The notes: a model not told the origin generated them from the letters alone. Positions 41,112 through 52,154 are shown, counted from the stretch's first letter. The stretch is 64,000 bases of DNA from Bettongia penicillata ogilbyi (GCA_023548195.1 JAJHZJ010000009.1:3233501-3297500), one strand, 5' to 3'. A program made the numbers and translations.

Positions 41112-41262
41112 CTGTGTATATGTGCATATATGTACATACATGTAAAACATGTATATGTAAATATATGTGAAATAGATGTCTGTGTGCATATATAAACTAT
41201 ATGTGTATACATATGTACATGCATATAAATGGTGTGTTGTTTATTTTTTACATATATATGCA
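41112..41262. repeat. TATG/ACAT microsatellite
   Basis: Imperfect alternating tract abutting the head of a Mar-1. Confidence 0.9.
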
Positions 41263-41263
41263 T

Positions 41264-41515
41264 CTGTGTGGTACAGTGGATAGAGTCCTGGGCCTGGAGT
41301 CAGGAAGACTCATCTTTCTGAATTCAAATCTGGCCTCTGACATTTGCTATCTGTATGATCCTGGGCAAGTCTCTTAACGTTGTTTGCCTCAGTTTCTCAT
41401 TTATAAAATGAGCTAGAGAAGGAAACGGAAAACCACTCTAGTGTCTTTGCCAAGAAAGCCCCAAATGGGGTCATGAAGAAATGGACACAATTGAGAAATG
41501 ACTGAATGATAAACA
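41264..41515 (+). mobile_element. Mar-1-type CORE-SINE, full length, sense
   Basis: Head ('tggtacagtggatagagtcc'), B-box ('gaattcaaatctgg'), CORE ('gcctcagtttctcatttata') and RTE-like tail ('ccaaatggggtcatgaagaa'). Useful as the local sense reference for the family. Confidence 0.9.
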
Positions 41516-41834
41516 CATGTGAAAAGACCATAACACAGAGCACAAAAATGAAGGGAAGGAGGATTAAATTTTTTTGCATAAAACTTTAAAATATTCCAAA
41601 TATTAAGTGTTTAATGAGTGAAACAAACAGTATGCTCTAGGACTTGACAGGAGAGAGAGAAATCCTTTGGGCTTGAGTGATTAGGAAAGTCACTGCGTTC
41701 TTCACCAATGAATCAGATCAGCATCTTCTGGCAATATGGCAGGCAGAATTTCTATTCAGATAAGAATTGATGACTTTTGCTATCCCTCCAATCTCTGTGT
41801 TTCAGTGATTCTGTTCATTAACGTTAGTAATCAA
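41516..41834. other. Unassigned sequence
   Basis: No repeat recognised. Confidence 0.4.
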
Positions 41835-41940
41835 TCCTCTTCTGCCCTGGGCCTCTGTTTCCTCCTTTTGAAAACTGAGGAGGTTGGATGAGGTGATCTT
41901 AATTTCTAAGCTTGCTTCTAACACTGTCTTATGATTCTCT
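41835..41940 (+). mobile_element. MIR3 3' half
   Basis: 'gcctctgtttcctccttttg', then L3-type tail 'gatgaggtgatcttaatttc'. Confidence 0.65.
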
Positions 41941-42164
41941 GGTCATACATTCTCTGATATACTGGGTCCTGGACAATGATGAAAGTAGGAAAGTCACTAG
42001 GATATTGTAGCTGATTATTAACCACCAGGCTGGGAGATTCAATAGGCTGGCATGTAGTGTTAATGAAACTAGTTGCAGGCTTCATTCCCACATGGGTCAT
42101 TTAGCTCTACTCAGTGTCAAGACTACCTAATGGGCCCCTTGTCCTCAGATGTGCCATCTCTCCA

Positions 42165-42420
42165 AGTCACAGACTTATGGAAAATCAGAATCAGATGGGA
42201 CCTCAGACACCATCTAATAATAATTCACAACATACACAACAAGTTGTTATCCATTCTTTTCTGGAAGACCTTTAGTGAAGGGAAACTCAACCCACTCTTG
42301 GATGACTCTAATTACTAGAAAGTTGTGTGTGTGTGTGTGTGTGTGTTTTTCCCCTTTACACAATGCTAAAAATTACCTCTGAAATTTCTACCCCTTCCTA
42401 CTAATTGGCCTTCTGAGACC
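42165..42420 (-). mobile_element. L3/CR1 LINE 3' end with TG expansion
   Basis: 'gacctttagtgaagggaaac', 'gatgactctaattactagaa', then a (TG)n tract (42326-42346), then 'tctaccccttcctactaatt'. Confidence 0.65.
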
Positions 42421-42424
42421 TATC

Positions 42425-42563
42425 TAGATATTATCCTCAAAGCATCCTTCTCTCTCACCCTCCATATCCAATCATTGGTCAAGTCTTGTTTCTACTTACC
42501 TAACATATCTCATACATACTTTCTTCTCTCTTCTGACCCAGCCACCATCCTGATGCAGACCCT
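42425..42563 (+). mobile_element. L2 3' region, left part
   Basis: 'catatccaatcattggtcaa', then 'cagccaccatcctgatgcag' and 'accct'. It stops at the Tigger1-like element and resumes at 43455 ('tttcacacctggactactgt'). Confidence 0.75.
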
Positions 42564-43454
42564 CAGATATACCTCGGAGATAATGTGAGTTTGGTTCCAG
42601 ATCATTGCAATAAAGCAAATATTACCAATCACATGAATTTTTTGGTTTCCCAGTGCATATAAAAGTTATGTTTATGCCATATAGTAGTCTATTAAGTATA
42701 CAATAGTATTATGTCTTTAAAAATGTGTATAATTTAATTTAAAAACACTTTATTGCTAAAACATGCTCACCATCATCTAAGCCTTTATCACATTGTCATC
42801 TTTTTGGTGGTGGAGGATCTTGTCTCGGTGTTATGGCTGCTGATTGATCAAGTTGATGGTTATTGAAGGTTGGGGTGACTGTGGACATTTCTTAAAGTAA
42901 GACAACAATGAAGTTTGTTGCATTGATTGACTCTCCCTTTCACCAAAGATTTCTCTGTAGCATGTGATGCTGTTTGATAGCATTTTAACCACAGTAGACC
43001 TTCTTTCAAAGTCAATCCGCTCACATCCTGCTACTGCTTTTTAAACTAAGTTTATGTAATATTCTTCAATATTTTTATGTCTCAGGGAATAGGGAGGCCC
43101 AAGGAGAGGGAAAGAGACAGGGGAACAGTTGGTCAGTGGAGCAATCAGAGCACACACAACATGTATTGATTAAATTCACTGTCTTATATGGAAACAGTTT
43201 GTATACCCCAAAAAACAATTACGATAGTAACATCAAAGATGTTCACAGATCACCACCGCAGGTATAATGATAGTGAAAAAGTTTCAAATATTGCAAGAAT
43301 TATCAAAAAACACAGAGACGTGATATGGGAACTTTGTCGGAAAAATGAAGCCAATAGACTCGCTTGATGCAGGGTTGCCACAAACGTTCAATTTCAAAAC
43401 AAACCAAAAAACCCTATAGTATCTGCCAAAATGCAATAAAGCAAGGTATGCCTG
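42564..43454 (+). mobile_element. Tigger1-like DNA transposon, internally deleted
   Basis: Begins 'cagatatacctcggagataa' and ends 'gcaaggtatgcctg', inverted termini of the Tigger1 type. Inner text ('ggtttcccagtgcatataaa', 'tgtagcatgtgatgctgttt', 'ctcagggaatagggaggccc') also matches Tigger1 as I know it from eutherians. The transposase interval is missing; the two ends join near 43070. At 891 bp it is non-autonomous. The bases flanking it are CT and CA, not a perfect TA duplication. It splits an L2 copy. Confidence 0.8.
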
Positions 43455-44112
43455 CATTTCACACCTGGACTACTGTAATGGCCTGCTAGTTGGTCTCCTT
43501 GCTCAGAATTCTCCTAACCACTCCATCCTCCTTTTTGCTATCACCTTGATCTTCCTGAAATGCAAGTCTGATCCTATTATAACCCCCTGACTTCACCTAC
43601 TCAATAATTCCAGTAACTCTCTATTTCCTCCAGAATCAAAGAAAAATAAAAACATCTGTCTGACTTTCAAAGCCCGTCATCATCTAATCCATTTCTACTT
43701 TTCCAGTCTTCTTACACCGTACACTCCATATACTCTGCAATCCAGGGACCCTGGCTTCCTTGGTGTTCCTCCCACACAACAAACACTCCATCTCCCGACT
43801 GGGGGCATTTTTACTGGCTTTCTCTCCTACCTGGCATACTTTCTCTCTAGATCTCTACCTACTAGCCCCATTAGTAGGGTCTCACCTTCTACAAGAAGCC
43901 TTTCCCAAGGAATGCTAGTACTTTCTTCTAGTGATTGTCTCCAATTTATCTTGAATATAACTTGTTAGCGTATGGTTGTTCGCATGTTATCTCCCCCATA
44001 AAACTGAACTCTTTGAGAGTAAAAACGATTTTTGTCTTTTACTATTCTTTGCTTTCTTAGCACTTTCCACAGTGCCTGACATATAAAAGGCATTTAAATG
44101 CTGGTTGACTAA
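43455..44112 (+). mobile_element. L2 3' region, right part, reaching the 3' end
   Basis: 'gatcttcctgaaatgcaagt', 'ccagtcttcttacaccgtac', 'ccttctacaagaagcctttc', 'cagtgcctgacatataaaag'. A near-continuous L2 3' region of about 660 bp. Confidence 0.8.
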
Positions 44113-44114
44113 GG

Positions 44115-44428
44115 CCAAGAAGAACAAATATAATCTCCCTTACTAATGATAATGCTGAAAACAGCTCTCATGACCCTCTTATTACTCAGGCTAAACAGTT
44201 CTGTTCCTTCAGTCATTCTTCATATAGCAGGATTTTGAGACTGTTCACTATGGTGGTCACTCTAATGGCCACTGTAACATCTTTTCTGAAATGTGCCGTC
44301 CAGAGGTGAACACAACTCTAAATTGGGTCTGATGAGAATAAAGTTCAGTGGACCTCTCACCTCTCTAAGACTACAAATTATGCTTTTAAATGCAGTCCAA
44401 GATTAAATTAACTTTTTTTGGTTGACAT
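44115..44428 (-). mobile_element. L3/CR1 LINE 3' region
   Basis: 'gttccttcagtcattcttca', 'tctgaaatgtgccgtccaga', 'gtccaagattaaattaactt', classic antisense CR1-clade text. Confidence 0.75.
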
Positions 44429-44439
44429 ATAAATTAATG

Positions 44440-44597
44440 AAACTAGGCAGACAGAGCACTGTATTTGGGGACAGGAAGACTTGAGTTTAATTCTGCCTCA
44501 GATACTAATTAGTTATGTGATCCTGGACAAGGCCCTTAACTTATCTGTCCCTCAGTGTTTTCATTTGTAAAATCAGGTTAGCAAATATGAGATACGT
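44440..44597 (+). mobile_element. MIR-type CORE-SINE, 3'-truncated
   Basis: 'ggcagacagagcactgtatt', 'gacttgagtttaattctgcc', then CORE. Confidence 0.7.
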
Positions 44598-44621
44598 ACA
44601 CTTTTTAGTTTAGTTGGAGGG

Positions 44622-44828
44622 GGAGCTCTAACAGTTGGTGGAGGCAGGAAAGGCTTTGTGTAAAAGGTAGCATTGAAGCTGAGATTTAAAAAGAACCTAG
44701 GGCTTCTTAAAAAGAACCTAAGTCAGCATTGAGGAGAGAGAGCATTCTAGGCTCAGAGGACAGATTGATCAAAGGTGCAGAGATGGGAGATGGGATATAG
44801 TACAGTAAATAGACCAGTAGAACTAAAA
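44622..44828 (-). mobile_element. L2 fragment, left part
   Basis: 'caggaaaggctttgtgtaaa', then 'gagagagagcattctaggct', with a 20-bp duplication ('aaaagaacctaggg'/'aaaagaacctaagt'). Split by an hAT-like element. Confidence 0.65.
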
Positions 44829-45049
44829 CAATGGTTCTCAAAGTGTTCTCCAAGGACCCCTAGAAGTACTTGAGACCCTTTCAGGGGGTCCAAGAGGTCA
44901 AATTTGTTTGCATAATAATACTAAGATGCATTAATCTCTAATATAATAAATATCAATAGATATAGCCTACACAAACAAAAGCTCTTTAGGGGTCCTAATA
45001 ATTTTTAAGAATACAAAGGGGTCCTGAGACCAAAAAGTGTGAAAACAAA
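44829..45049 (-). mobile_element. hAT-like MITE inserted in L2
   Basis: Left end 'caatggttctcaaagtg'. The right end read in reverse ('cactttttggtctcaggacc') is the typical 'cagtggttctcaaac'-type terminus. Inner 'aaaagctctttaggggtcct' is characteristic. No transposase. Confidence 0.7.
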
Positions 45050-45182
45050 GTACATGAGAGGGAATAATAAGTCATTAGTCTGAAAAGAGAGTCTTGAGCC
45101 AGACTGACGTTTTAAATGCCAACCAGAAGAGTCTGCATTTTGTATTTTATCCTAGAGGTAATAGAGAGCAATTTTGAGGATG
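45050..45182 (-). mobile_element. L2 fragment, right part
   Basis: 'gacgttttaaatgccaacca', then 'cctagaggtaatagagagca', continues the L2 from 44828. Confidence 0.65.
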
Positions 45183-45560
45183 ATGCTAGTTCCCATAAAA
45201 ATAATTTCAGTTGATTTATTCTATGAAGAAGTAGATAGTATACTATAAATCAATCTATTAATTGATTCTTGGTGACCTCAGTCACAAGGTGGGCATAGGC
45301 AAGGTTAGGGGGTGAGAATGGTGGAAAACATGATTCATGACTAAGGAAAAAGAAATGCTCAAAATCTTTCAGACTAGAGAGTAGCCTTTTGCCTCCATGC
45401 TGCTTGAACATTTTCCTGAAGAGTCAGAAGGCATTGTACTACATAACATCACCAAAATGAAACTGATTATATTTTGACAGAAAGCTATTTGTTATTGATG
45501 TAGGAGACACTCTTGATTCAGTGATATGTATAGTTAGACCACAGTGTGGTCAGAGTAATG
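45183..45560. other. Unassigned sequence
   Basis: No repeat recognised. Confidence 0.4.
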
Positions 45561-45561
45561 A

Positions 45562-45675
45562 TCAGTATGTTCCTTGAGGGCAGGGATTACTATGTTTTTG
45601 CCTTTACATTCCTAGGACCATGTACAGTGCCCAACACAAATTAGTTCCTTAATAGATGTTTGCTGAACTTAATTA
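45562..45675 (+). mobile_element. L2 3' end
   Basis: 'ttccttgagggcagggatta', then 'tccttaatagatgtttgctg'. Confidence 0.8.
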
Positions 45676-45754
45676 AGATCAAAACTAGAAGAATAAACAA
45701 AAGGAAATTATATGTTATGTAATTTAAACAATTCCAACCTTCTCTTTTAAGTCA

Positions 45755-46440
45755 GCTATTGATGCTGAAAAAAGAGAACTGGAGGAAGGAAAGGACATCA
45801 ATACCAATTACCACAATTTCAAACAGAAATGTAAGCAATTTAGATAAACAGTCATACAGAGGAGACCAAAAAAGCCTGAAAATTGCATTAGTCAGGAAAT
45901 ACTTTACTTATGTGCCAGATGGATTGATATGGCAGCCAAGGGCAATGCTGGTTTAGATTATAAACGCATTTGTAAAAATTTACAGAGAATAATGGTAGAA
46001 GACTATGAGCAGTATCTCTTCATAAGACAGCAAAAAGAAGTAGACCATAAAAAAACAATTTAAAGAGCTTGGCAGGGGACTCAGCAAAACAAAAATCATC
46101 CTGAAGGCATTTAATAATGAAATAGGATAGATGACAACAAGAAGGATGAAAGATGGAAAAGATCTGCAAAGATTTTTATTACAAACTCTTTTCCCCAACA
46201 ATGACAGTACAGCTACCACGTTTGGAATCTTACATTACAACCCCAGATGTGCTGACATAGGAAATGGAAATGGCACTGGAGAAAATAAAGGAGAAAGAGA
46301 CTGGATTAGTTATGGACTGAAGAGATTTGTATTACGAGATGCGATTTTATGAATATTGAGGAATTGATTCTAAAAGCTTACGAAGAAGGGTGATACACTA
46401 AAGGCATGAAAGAAAATCTCAGACTTTATTATTTGTCTCT
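45755..46440 (+). mobile_element. RTE LINE fossil, segment before the RT domain
   Basis: The translation keeps the RTE layout despite stops and frameshifts: 'DMAAKGNAGLDYKRICKNLQ' (about 45925-45985), then 'LPRLESYITTPDVLT' at 46213-46257, directly before a stop. These resemble the linker between endonuclease and RT in RTE-clade LINEs. It is a dead copy that continues after 46711. Confidence 0.6.
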
Positions 46441-46566
46441 TTCTCATATCCACTTCCCCCTCCAACCAAAGATGGCTTAAAGTACATCAATACCTAGTCA
46501 TCCATACACCCATTTTCCTGTCAATTTAAAAACAGAAACAAAAACTATGAGAATTAGATTCAATAG

Positions 46567-46710
46567 ACTATGAGATGCCTGAGAGCAGGGACAAGTTTTG
46601 CATTTTCTTTCTATGTGTGTTTTTTTAAGATTTTCTTTGCATCCTAGGCTCTTAGCATAGTGCCTGGCATGTAGTAGGCACTTAATAAATGTTTGTTGAC
46701 TCAACTTGAC
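46567..46710 (+). mobile_element. L2 3' end inserted in the RTE copy
   Basis: 'gatgcctgagagcagggaca', 'gcctggcatgtagtaggcac', 'tgtttgttgactcaacttga'. RTE-like text lies on both sides. Confidence 0.75.
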
Positions 46711-47930
46711 TTGAGAATAATCTGTAGGTGCATTAGGAACATCACTGAAGAGGAAATTAGAAGGTATAATTTCACAAACAACATGAAAAAGCATACCATG
46801 TTTTTATATCTCATAATTTACTAAAGACTATAATGAATGCAAAATTCCACTTCATTTTCTATTTGTTGACTGTTTAAAATTTCTTCAGCAGAGTAAAATG
46901 TTCCCTTAAATGTTCTCTTCCAACTAGGTGTCTCATATGTATTTGTCAAAAAAATACAAAATTTCTTGAAATTTTTAATAGGGAGTATCATTTTCTATTA
47001 CCTTTGGTTCATTGATATTAATAGAGTAAAACATGGATAAGAATGTTTGTTAAAGGTGTTTCTACTGTATAGGAGATCCAAGTCAAGGAGAGATTTCCCA
47101 TAGATGATGAGGTCCTCCAGATAACTCCTATTTGCTGATTGTATCAGGTCCTGGAACATTTCAAAGCCCACCAAATGAGATACATAATTGTTCTAAAGAA
47201 TTGAGTTAAACTATCCAAACAGTAAAAACTAAGTGGATAAAGAAGATGTATCGTCCAGACTAAAATGTGCAGTTGGGTGGACAGCCCATAGAGCTCATTC
47301 AGCAATATATATAGATAGATAGATATATCTATATCTATCTATCTATATCTACATATCTATATATATCTATATGTATATCTATCTAGATATAGATATATAG
47401 ATATATATAGGACAGACTGCAAATGAATGATGAGTTGGGCCTAGAGGTGAGCAGCAGGATAGCAGGATGGATTGTCTTTATTAAATCACCAAGTTATATT
47501 TAACGACCTTGAGTCTTTCTCATTTCGGAGAAGCTTATAATACCATCATTCTTTGGGTACTATTGAATGGCTACAGAGACACCATGATGTCCAAAGAACC
47601 AAAAGATAGTATTACTTAAAAGGGAAACAGAGAAACACAGTGGTGGGTGTGCACAGATTATAAAAATGACAGACTAGGTGTTATGAAGTTGAAGTGATAT
47701 ATAAACATTGTCAGCAAAGAAACGTGTGAGCGAAAAGGAAGATGAGCTGCTGAATGAGGGAAGATCATGTGTACCATTGGTATCATTACAACGTCAAGGC
47801 CTGTAGCATGCTGATTAGAAAGCCTATGACAAATTTATGGAGGTATATAGACACTCACAAAATGAACAGGTATGAATAAACTGCGATCCAAATTGTTGAA
47901 AGAAATACTCATATTGATCAGATAATAGAT
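46711..47930 (+). mobile_element. RTE LINE fossil, RT domain and downstream
   Basis: Recognisable pieces in order: 'VSHMY' near 46930; 'PIDDEVL'-like and 'LLFAD' near 47100-47140, where RTEs have FADD; 'TKWIKKMYRPD' and 'NVQLGGQPIELIQQY' at 47228-47305; 'LQMNDELGLEVSSRIAGWIV' from 47418. A TATCTA microsatellite at 47305-47410 breaks the phase. Many stops. The copy is old, and the 3' limit is uncertain. Confidence 0.6.
47305..47410. repeat. (TAGA)n/(TCTA)n tract with dyad symmetry
   Basis: TAGATAGA arms face TCTATCTA arms, so single strands could fold back. It has expanded inside the RTE fossil. Confidence 0.9.
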
Positions 47931-48599
47931 TTATTTGAGAATGAGTGTTGTAGTTATGGTTGTAGTAGCAGTAGTAGTAGTAGCAGTCATTATTTGAACA
48001 CATATATCTAGGGCCATGGGTTATATTGTTAGCTCTTTTCTCGGATTGTTTTTCTCCTATAAGTTTCTGAGCAGATTCATCACTATTTTTATTTCTGTGG
48101 TGCACCTACTCTCCATGGTATTTAGCTTTGTAGATCTACTTACACAGAAAAGTTTTTTTTCACCTTGAAGTTCTTTTGAATAGATTTGCAAGATGCAGGC
48201 TGGTTAGACTAGGTCCTCGGTCCCCAGAGGTAGGAGAGAACTTTGTAGGTAGAAACAGTGAGAATGACTGATGAATCCATGAAAGGAATTCTTCCAAACT
48301 CTATGTTTATTTTTATCAGACCTATTCATGATTAGTATATTTAAATGATCCTGAGCTGTGCTTACCCTGAATGGGTATATTTATTTCATAAGTTCCAGTT
48401 CTTTTTTTATTCATCTCACTATAAAACTGCACAGATCCTTATCCTCTTTAGACTAAACTAAATCAATCTGGAGTTAGAATCTGTTTCCTAGAATGGGATT
48501 ACAGGTGTGACCTCAGAGGTGGGTAGTAAGGGAGAAGCACATGTCCCTTTGTATCCTTTGTCCATTTATGGTTTGTATAATTAATAAAATTAATAGTTA
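47931..48599. other. Unassigned sequence
   Basis: A short AGT/GTAGCA tract at 47955-47985. Bases 48290-48420 are AT-rich and repeat-free. No gene feature. Confidence 0.4.
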
Positions 48600-49135
48600 G
48601 ATTAGAAGTAAGTGTGACTATTTCTATTTCTTAAGATCTAGATCCTGAATAATGCACTACATAAAAAATATTTTTACTGGCCTCCATCTCTACTCGAGAG
48701 TCCATCATTCCAACATTTTAAGACTTGGCCCAGGAATTCAGTTCCGATTCTCAGATGCTATTTCCTTAACCAGTTTCCTTCAATAGGCAGGAGTTATGAA
48801 AAAATTGCTTATGCTCTTAAAGTCTTTAGGTTTTGCCCAAGATCTGATAATCCTTAGGAATTCCTTCTAGATTCCTTCTGGCAGTATTATTTGTATCCAT
48901 GTGAATCACCAGAAGTGGGAAGATGTCAGGGTTGACAAGTGAAGATTCCCCATCACTTCCTGGGAAGTTATTAGACTTTGCTACTGACAATGTATGGTCA
49001 ATGGCTTCACTGCCCCTCAGGTGACAGCTACTGACTCTACTGCCTATCTCTTTTAGCCCTTGTTGAACAGTCTCACACCTGACAGCACCTGTAAAGGACA
49101 AACAGCCACTTTCTCATCAGTCTATACCTGTTTCA
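48600..49135 (-). mobile_element. L3/CR1-like LINE 5'-side fragment
   Basis: 'atttgtatccatgtgaatca', 'ccagaagtgggaagatgtca', then text ending 'ctcaggtgacagctactgac'. The pattern parallels antisense CR1-clade 5' sequence (host strand 'warden/agonist' phrases). The family is tentative. A 91-codon frame is incidental. Confidence 0.4.
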
Positions 49136-49161
49136 TCTTTGGGAAGGGCTTCACATCTATT

Positions 49162-49418
49162 CGTTTGTTGTCGTTTGGTTGTTTTAGTTGTGTCTAACTC
49201 TTCATGACCCCATCTGGGGTTTTCTTGGAAAAGATACTAAAGTGATTTTGCCATTTCCTTCTTCTGCTCATTTTATAGATGAGGAAACTAAGGCAAACAG
49301 GGTTAAGTGACTTGCCTAGGAACACATAGATAGTGTCTGAAGCCAGATTTGAACTCAGGAAGACATCTTCCTGCTTCCAAGCCCAGCATTCTGTATACTG
49401 TACCACCTAGTCACCCTA
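49162..49418 (-). mobile_element. Mar-1-type CORE-SINE
   Basis: 'tagttgtgtctaactcttca', 'agatgaggaaactaaggcaa', 'tactgtaccacctagtcacc'. Abuts the L1 fragment. Confidence 0.85.
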
Positions 49419-49419
49419 T

Positions 49420-50292
49420 TCACTACTTCTAAGTATTCAATGAGCCATCTCCACACACCCTACTTTTTCCTGATTTTCTTGCATCATTCTCATTTCTCTT
49501 CCTAATTTTTCCTCTACTTCTCTTACTTGATTTTCAAAATCCTTTTTTAGCTCTTCCATGACCTGAGATCAATTCATATTTTTCTTGGAGGCTTTGGAGG
49601 TAGGAGCTTTGACTTTATTGTTCTTCTGTTTGTAAATTTTGGTCTTCCTTGTCACCAAAGTAAGATTCTATGGTCTGATTTTTTCCCCCAGTTTTTGCTT
49701 ATTTCCCCAGCCATTTACTTGACATTTGAGCTCTTTGTCAAGGTAATTCTCTGCTTCCAGTGGGGGTGAGGGGGTGTACTGTCAGCTGTTCTTTCCTCCC
49801 ACAATCTATGGGCCTAGAGCTCCAGAAATAGTTGCTGCCCCTGTCCCTGCTGCTGCTGTGCCAGCTGCAGGCTCCTCAACTCCCTCCACCACCGTGGAGC
49901 TGGGGCCAGACCTCTTTAACTCTCACACAGGTTGGACAGGTTTTTTCTACTGACTTTCCAATTTATCCTCATGTTTTGGGGTCATGAATTCTGGAATTCT
50001 CCACAGGTGCCAGAGATTCAGGCCCCCAGAGTCCTGCTCAGGTCCTATGTGTGCCAGCATGGCCCATGTTGGACTGGTCTCTGTTCCCAGCGCAGTGCAA
50101 TAGATGTTTCCCACCAACCTTCCAGGCTGTCTTGGACTGGAGATTTGCTTCACTCCACCATTCTGTGGGTTCTGCAGCTCCAGAATTTGTTTAGTCATTT
50201 TTTACAGGTATTTGGCTGGGTTTATGGAGAGAACTCTAGCAAGTCTCAGCTTCTACTCCACCATCTTGGCTATGCCCTGCCCACTCCCCCCG
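49420..50292 (-). mobile_element. L1 LINE 5' end: 5' UTR and start of ORF1
   Basis: On the minus strand the 5' end lies near 50292 ('caccatcttggctatgccct' in plus-strand terms). After about 650 bp of GC-rich 5' UTR, an ORF1-like frame appears: from the ATG at 49559 it reads MEELKKDFENQVREVEEKLG and continues as a charged coiled coil. The frame just upstream has a stop, so it is inactive. The 155-codon plus-strand frame 49932-50399 is antisense to this UTR. Confidence 0.7.
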
Positions 50293-51182
50293 CAACACAC
50301 ACTTTTTTCCTTTATATCTTTTTCTTCCACCCTGCAATCTCTGGCTATAGAGAAGGATTTACTTCTGCTTTGTCAGGTAATTTTTTTTCTTTACAATGAA
50401 CAACTTCTTCCATTAAAAAAAAAGATATTTCATTCTACTTGATGGCCTGAAGAGTGGAAGGATTTTCCTAGAATCCCTTTACCTTCTCTTCTAGAAAGGA
50501 AACAGTTCTCTTCTTTGAGCATAGATTTCAGTTACTTGGCCATGATAGAAAGACACACCTCAAACAATCACAGGTCACTGTGAAATTCATTCTGTTTTCC
50601 ATCCCTGTTGGAAATGAGATCTTCAATCCTTTGTCATTTGGCTAATTCTATTAGAATCCAAGATCATGTATGAAAGCTAGCATTATTGATGATTCTAAGC
50701 AGCAGTGGCACCTCCTTTAAGAAGCCAAAGGGAGTATGATTGGCATATTCTTGGGGCAAAGACCCTTATATCAGATTGTAGTTTGAGGGTGGCAAGTGCC
50801 CCTGGGTTAGTAGAATGGGACAGTCTAGAAGAGATTCCTCACTATAAAGTAAACACTTGAGGCCTGGCAATTTCTTGTAGAGGAGGCTCTGCCCATTACC
50901 GTTATTGGATCTGGTCACTGAAAACTTAAAATCCTTAAGGTAGACTACTAAAACCTGATTCGGTTCCATTATTTTTCAGCTAGTTGGGTCACTTAATGGA
51001 CATACTATCCAGGAAGTCAGAATATGAGCATATATAGTGAAGACTCAGCCTTTCAATACCATCCTGCAAATAGAAAACTTTATTACCCAGCCATGGCTGG
51101 ACCTTGTAAATGAAATCCATCTATTGTAGGGAAGTGAGACTCCAAATGCCACTGACTACCTGGTGCTTCATGCAAACCCCAA
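50293..51182. other. Unassigned sequence
   Basis: No repeat or exon signal recognised in about 900 bp. Confidence 0.4.
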
Positions 51183-51628
51183 AAGACTATAGAATCTGAG
51201 CTGGAAGGAAGCTCTAAGACTCGGTAGTCCATCTCCTGTCTGACACAGAATCTGCTCTACAATATGGCAAGTGGCCATTTAGCTTCTCAAGACCCTCAGT
51301 GATGGGGAGCTAAGTACCCTACAATGTAGCCCATCTCATTTTTGAACAATTCAAATTGGTTGGAAACTTTTCCTTGCATTCAGTTAAAATCTTCCTCTAC
51401 AGCTTCTGCCCATTATTCTTAATTCTGCCCCTGAGGTCAGGCAAAAGAAGTTTAATGTATCATCTATACAGAAACCCTTCAATTATTTGAAAAACAACTT
51501 TACTGGGTTCTACATTTTCCAAACTAAGCATCGTTCGTTCCTTCAGCAGATTCTCATATGGGGTGACCTTCTGTCTAGCCATTCTAGTCACCTTCGTCTG
51601 GATATGCTTGTTTGTCGATGGGAACATT
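51183..51628 (-). mobile_element. L3/CR1 LINE 3' end, longest copy
   Basis: 'gaatctgagctggaaggaag', 'gaccctcagtgatggggagc', 'cttctgcccattattcttaa', 'agattctcatatggggtgac', 'caccttcgtctggatatgct'. About 445 bp in antisense, the best L3 reference here. Confidence 0.85.
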
Positions 51629-51637
51629 CTCCCATTG

Positions 51638-51738
51638 GCATATGTGTGTATATATACATACATTCACACATGTGTATGTATATGTATGTCTATATACATA
51701 TGTATGTGTACATATGTGTATACATACATATATTTAAA
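51638..51738. repeat. TATG/ACAT microsatellite
   Basis: Imperfect alternating tract between L3 and a SINE tail. Confidence 0.9.
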
Positions 51739-51802
51739 TGGTATTGTAAAGTTTGCAAAGCATTTTACATATTTTGTATCTCTTAATCCTCATAACCACC
51801 AG
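51738..51802 (-). mobile_element. MIR-type SINE tail fragment
   Basis: 'gtaaagtttgcaaagcattt', then 'cttaatcctcataaccacc', in antisense. Confidence 0.65.
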
Positions 51803-51961
51803 TTTTCAGAAGGAAATGACTTTTTACTCTCTAGCTATCTCCTCCTCCCCAACCAACTTCCCCTCAGTGGAGTGTCTGGCACCTTATCCTGCCAGGTGAT
51901 CAGAATCTTCCTAAGACAATTCAAATGGAAGCCCTTCAGCTTCCTAGCATAACACTGGTAG

Positions 51962-52146
51962 GCTGTCCAGATTTCACAGGCTGTATGACCCTAGGCAAGT
52001 CACTTCACCCGGTTTGCCTCAGTTTCCTCATCTGTAAAGTGAACTGGAGAAGGAAATGGCAATTCACTTCAGTGTCTTTGTGGAGAAAGCCCTAAGTGGG
52101 TCATGAAGAGTTGGACACAAATGAAATGACTGAACAACGACAAATG
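51962..52146 (+). mobile_element. Mar-1-type CORE-SINE, 5'-truncated, sense
   Basis: 'gtatgaccctaggcaagtca', 'gcctcagtttcctcatctgt', RTE-like tail 'agttggacacaaatgaaatg', then 'actgaacaacgac'. The head is missing. Confidence 0.85.
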
Positions 52147-52154
52147 GATATATG

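Noticed and set aside
49932..50399. 155-codon plus-strand open frame, longest in the window
   Set aside because: It lies antisense to an L1 5' UTR, has no splice or start context, and extends past the L1 boundary. Its openness follows from the GC-rich repeat.
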